From Falsihalocynthiibacter halioticoli (GTDB lineage Bacteria > Pseudomonadota > Alphaproteobacteria > Rhodobacterales > Rhodobacteraceae), in contig NZ_JAOYFC010000001.1 of assembly GCF_025802015.1 (NCBI RefSeq), positions 62,001 to 126,000 on the forward strand: DNA of 64,000 bases, written 5' to 3'. Below, one piece after another: positions 61,569 through 64,000 of the stretch. Each line of letters opens with the position of its first letter. Within the stretch, counting starts at the first letter, position 1. A program made the translations under genes and the position numbers. The notes under the pieces are model-generated. The model had not been told where the DNA came from and made no database searches. It saw only the letters and a program-made list of their open reading frames with translations.

Positions 61569-62789
61569 ATGACTGATTCCAGCCCCAAGGGTGACGCCCC
61601 CAAATCCGCGCCAACTGCGCCGGTCACACAAGACGTGCGCACGTTTCCTCGCAAAGTTGAAGCGACCGACAAGATCAACCTTGTTGGGCTGACGCGCCCA
61701 GCGTTGCGCGAGGCGTTGATCGAGATTGGCACCAAAGAAAAGCAAGCCAAAATGCGCGCTGGGCAGATTTGGCAGTGGATTTACCAGAAAGGCGTGCGCG
61801 ATTTTGATCTGATGAGCAATCTGGCCAAGGATTACCGCGCGCTCTTGGCGGAGAAATGCGAGATACGTGTTCCCGAGGTCGTGACCAAGCAGGTTTCCGA
61901 GGATGGAACGCGTAAATACTTGGTTCGGATTGCGGGCGGCCATGAGGTCGAGATCGTTTATATTCCAGAAACAGATCGCGGGACGCTCTGTGTCAGCTCA
62001 CAGGTTGGTTGCACGCTGACATGTACGTTCTGCCATACGGGTACGCAGAAGCTTGTACGGAACCTGACTGCCGCCGAAATCATCGGTCAAGTTATGGTTG
62101 CGCGGGATGATTTGGGCGAATGGCCCAAGCTCGGAGAAGCCAATCCGCCCAAGGTTAGGCTCTTGTCGAACATCGTTTTGATGGGCATGGGCGAGCCGCT
62201 CTATAATTTCGAGAACGTCCGTGACGCGATGAATATTGCGATGGACCCAGAGGGCATCTCACTATCGCGCCGTCGGATCACCCTTTCTACAAGCGGCGTT
62301 GTCCCCGAGATTTGGCGCACCGCAGAGGAAATCGGATGCCAGCTTGCGGTGTCGTTCCACGCCACCACCGACGAGGTGCGCGATGTCTTGGTTCCGATCA
62401 ACAAACGCTGGAACATCGAAGCGCTGTTGGAGGCTTTGCGGGCGTATCCAAAAGTGAGCAACAGCGAGCGGATCACTTTTGAATATGTGATGCTCAAGGA
62501 TGTGAACGACAGCGACGAGGATGCACACAGGCTGATGAAGCTGATCGAAGGCATCCCGGCCAAGATCAACCTTATTCCGTTCAACGAATGGCCGGGTGCA
62601 CCTTATCAGCGGAGCAGCAATAACCGAATTCATGCCTTTGCGGATATCGTGCACAATGCGGGCTATTCCTCGCCGATCCGCCGTCCGCGGGGCGAGGATA
62701 TTATGGCCGCATGCGGACAGCTCAAATCCGAAACGGAGCGTGCCCGTAAAAGCAAGAAGCAGATCGAAAAAGAAGCGGGATTAGGCTGA
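61569..62789 (+). CDS. rlmN: Dual-specificity rRNA/tRNA adenine-C2 methyltransferase RlmN
   Basis: Radical SAM enzyme of 406 residues that methylates C2 of A2503 in 23S rRNA and A37 in some tRNAs. The iron-sulfur Cys motif is in GCTLTCTFCHTGTQ near residue 140, SNIVLMGMGEPLYNFENV follows, and the second catalytic Cys is in MAACGQLKSE near the end. The N-terminal helical domain (AGQIWQWIYQKGVRDF) is also typical. ATG 61569 has GGAG upstream; a TTG 21 bp earlier is less likely. Confidence 0.95.
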   Translation: MTDSSPKGDAPKSAPTAPVTQDVRTFPRKVEATDKINLVGLTRPALREALIEIGTKEKQAKMRAGQIWQWIYQKGVRDFDLMSNLAKDYRALLAEKCEIRVPEVVTKQVSEDGTRKYLVRIAGGHEVEIVYIPETDRGTLCVSSQVGCTLTCTFCHTGTQKLVRNLTAAEIIGQVMVARDDLGEWPKLGEANPPKVRLLSNIVLMGMGEPLYNFENVRDAMNIAMDPEGISLSRRRITLSTSGVVPEIWRTAEEIGCQLAVSFHATTDEVRDVLVPINKRWNIEALLEALRAYPKVSNSERITFEYVMLKDVNDSDEDAHRLMKLIEGIPAKINLIPFNEWPGAPYQRSSNNRIHAFADIVHNAGYSSPIRRPRGEDIMAACGQLKSETERARKSKKQIEKEAGLG

Positions 62790-62801
62790 ATTAGAGCCTA
62801 A

Positions 62802-63647
62802 CTATCGTCCCGGGACTTCTTTTCTCGGGGGCTGGATGTCCCAGTTTTCGATCACTTCAACAGCTTCAGCCGCAGTATCGACAAAGCGGAAGAGATCAAG
62901 ATCGTCAGCAGAGATCGTTCCGGCTTCTGCCAGAGCTTCCCAGTTGATGATTTTTTCCCAGAATTCCTTGCCAAAGAGCAGAAACGGAACCGGCTCCATC
63001 CGGCCTGTTTGAATGAGGGTAAGCGCTTCGAATGTCTCGTCCAGCGTGCCAAACCCGCCTGGAAACACTGTGATGGCTTTGGCGCGCATCAGGAAGTGCA
63101 TCTTGCGAATGGCGAAATAGTGGAAGTTAAAACAAAGCTCCGGTGTTACATATTCGTTCGGGGCTTGCTCAAAGGGCAGCACGATATTGAGGCCCACAGA
63201 GACACCGCCCGCGTCAACCGCGCCGCGACTACCGGCTTCCATGACGCCAGGACCGCCGCCAGTTACAATCACGTTGTCTTTGTTTCCTGTTTCCATTGAC
63301 TTCAAAGTCATCAAACGGGCAAATTCCCGCGCTTCCTCGTAATAGCAGGACAGATCCGCGAGCGTTTGCGTGCGCGCCGTGTCTTTTTTCGCGGGCTCCG
63401 GAATGCGCGCGCCGCCAAACATAACGACGGTTGAATTGATACCGTGCTCGTCCAGGCCCATCTCCGGCTTGAGCAATTCAAGCTGAAGTCGCACAGGGCG
63501 CAACTCTTCGCGGCACATGAAATCGCTGTCATCAAAGGCCAGTCGATAGGCAGGAGAGCGTGTTTGCGGCGTATCTGGCGTATGGTGTGATTGCTCGCGG
63601 TCTTGGTGGCTGTCTCGGAAAGGGTGGCGGCGGCTGTCGTCGTTCAT
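62802..63647 (-). CDS. LOG-family Rossmann protein (TIGR00730-like)
   Basis: Protein of 281 residues in the LOG/lysine-decarboxylase-like family, whose tested members release the base from cytokinin or other nucleoside monophosphates. VTGGGPGVMEAGSRGA and VFPGGFGTLDETFEAL hold the PGGxGTxxE motif and the catalytic Glu. It is longer than plant-type LOG because of an N-terminal extension of about 60 residues (HPFRDSHQDREQSHH). Single gene, divergent from dapD by 89 bp. Confidence 0.87.
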   Translation of the reverse strand: MNDDSRRHPFRDSHQDREQSHHTPDTPQTRSPAYRLAFDDSDFMCREELRPVRLQLELLKPEMGLDEHGINSTVVMFGGARIPEPAKKDTARTQTLADLSCYYEEAREFARLMTLKSMETGNKDNVIVTGGGPGVMEAGSRGAVDAGGVSVGLNIVLPFEQAPNEYVTPELCFNFHYFAIRKMHFLMRAKAITVFPGGFGTLDETFEALTLIQTGRMEPVPFLLFGKEFWEKIINWEALAEAGTISADDLDLFRFVDTAAEAVEVIENWDIQPPRKEVPGR

Positions 63648-63736
63648 CGGGTGTTTCCTCTAACCTGCATTGCGTGCTTACCCTTAGCGGTCTATATGCT
63701 TCAACGAACTGACGCCATAGAGGATTAGGGTTACGC

Positions 63737-64000
63737 ATGTCTAACGCACAACTGGAAACCGCAATCGAAGCAGCATGGGACGCGCGCGACACGATCACGC
63801 CCGACACCAAAGGCGAACAACGTGACGCGATCGAAGCGACACTTGCCGCACTTGATGGTGGTACGCTGCGCGTGGCCGAGCCGCGCGACAATGGCGAATG
63901 GCACGTAAACCAATGGGCCAAGAAAGCTGTGCTGCTTGGATTCCGCATTAAAGATATGGAACCACAAAGTGGCGGCCCGCAAGGTTCCGGCTGGTGGGAT
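63737..64000 (+). CDS. dapD: Tetrahydrodipicolinate N-succinyltransferase, partial at window edge
   Basis: First 88 residues of DapD, which makes N-succinyl-2-amino-6-oxopimelate for lysine and meso-diaminopimelate synthesis. The start MSNAQLETAIEAAWDARDTI and GEWHVNQWAKKAVLLGFRI are highly conserved in the N-terminal helical domain; the left-handed beta-helix catalytic domain lies beyond the window. Confidence 0.93.
   Translation, partial: MSNAQLETAIEAAWDARDTITPDTKGEQRDAIEATLAALDGGTLRVAEPRDNGEWHVNQWAKKAVLLGFRIKDMEPQSGGPQGSGWWD

Noticed and set aside
1..64000. CRISPR arrays, insertion sequences, prophage, toxin-antitoxin or defence islands
   Set aside because: No spaced repeats, transposase or integrase motifs, phage structural genes or known defence families were found in any frame.

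Overview
The window looks like chromosomal DNA of a marine alphaproteobacterium of the Roseobacter group (Rhodobacteraceae). The support is indirect: a BetIBA block next to a ChoXWV choline transporter, an IalB-family protein, the alphaproteobacterial SerC type with SerC-SerA together, a Rhizobium-etli-type asparaginase, long stand-alone hybrid histidine kinases, and moderate GC (roughly 53% by eye). There is no rRNA, tRNA, insertion sequence, prophage or CRISPR array that I can see. Genes are tightly packed; only one stretch just over 300 bases lacks a gene.

Layout. 1-2.1 kb: a ferric-siderophore ABC importer (binding protein and two FecCD permeases, the second cut by the window edge) facing a DUF2218 protein. 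2.6-6 kb: a small HlyU-family protein with a hairpin over its ribosome-binding site, then a three-gene export system (HlyD-type adaptor, ATPase, ABC-2 permease). 6.3-19.2 kb: a catabolic region with a FadR-type regulator, a GH88/105-like unsaturated-uronide hydrolase, an SDR dehydrogenase, and an eight-gene co-directional run (CUT2 sugar ABC transporter, mutarotase-like protein, enoyl-CoA hydratase, class III CoA-transferase, D-galactonate-dehydratase-like enolase, M24 peptidase). It meets a very well conserved creatinase gene running the other way. 19.5-31 kb: mixed envelope and housekeeping genes (alpha/beta hydrolase lacking its nucleophile, a triple-DUF333 protein, an outer-membrane protein, a Gfo/Idh/MocA oxidoreductase, a methyltransferase, AI-2E-family permease, cardiolipin synthase, HAD phosphatase, GDP-mannose synthesis and an exopolysaccharide sugar transferase, a PPP-type phosphatase).

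31-38 kb: choline uptake and oxidation to glycine betaine (betA, betB, betI facing choX, choW, choV), with a strong palindrome between the two arms. 38-44.5 kb: tRNA hydroxylase TrhO, NAD salvage (pncA and pncB around a membrane hybrid kinase), ArfB, a 23-residue ORF inside a structured transcript, and a queuosine-precursor transporter with a structured leader. 44.7-54.8 kb: MepA, an Atg22-like MFS protein, a thioesterase, YggT, RecQ, a soluble hybrid kinase, acetyl-CoA acetyltransferase with a MarR regulator, and an MBL-fold hydrolase. 54.8-64 kb: serine synthesis (serA, serC, divergent serB), a TSUP permease, asparaginase, IalB plus a small secreted protein that seems to lack an ordinary start codon, rlmN, a LOG-family protein and the start of dapD.

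The most interesting points are the 23-codon ORF near 43.8 kb with two anti-Shine-Dalgarno copies, the ribosome-site hairpins upstream of the HlyU and VUT genes, the mixed sugar-acid/CoA-ester operon beside creatinase, the Ala-for-Ser hydrolase, and two genes (manC, and the gene after ialB) whose conserved N-termini have no in-frame ATG, GTG or TTG. All function calls rest on reading motifs and remembered family sequences; no search was run.
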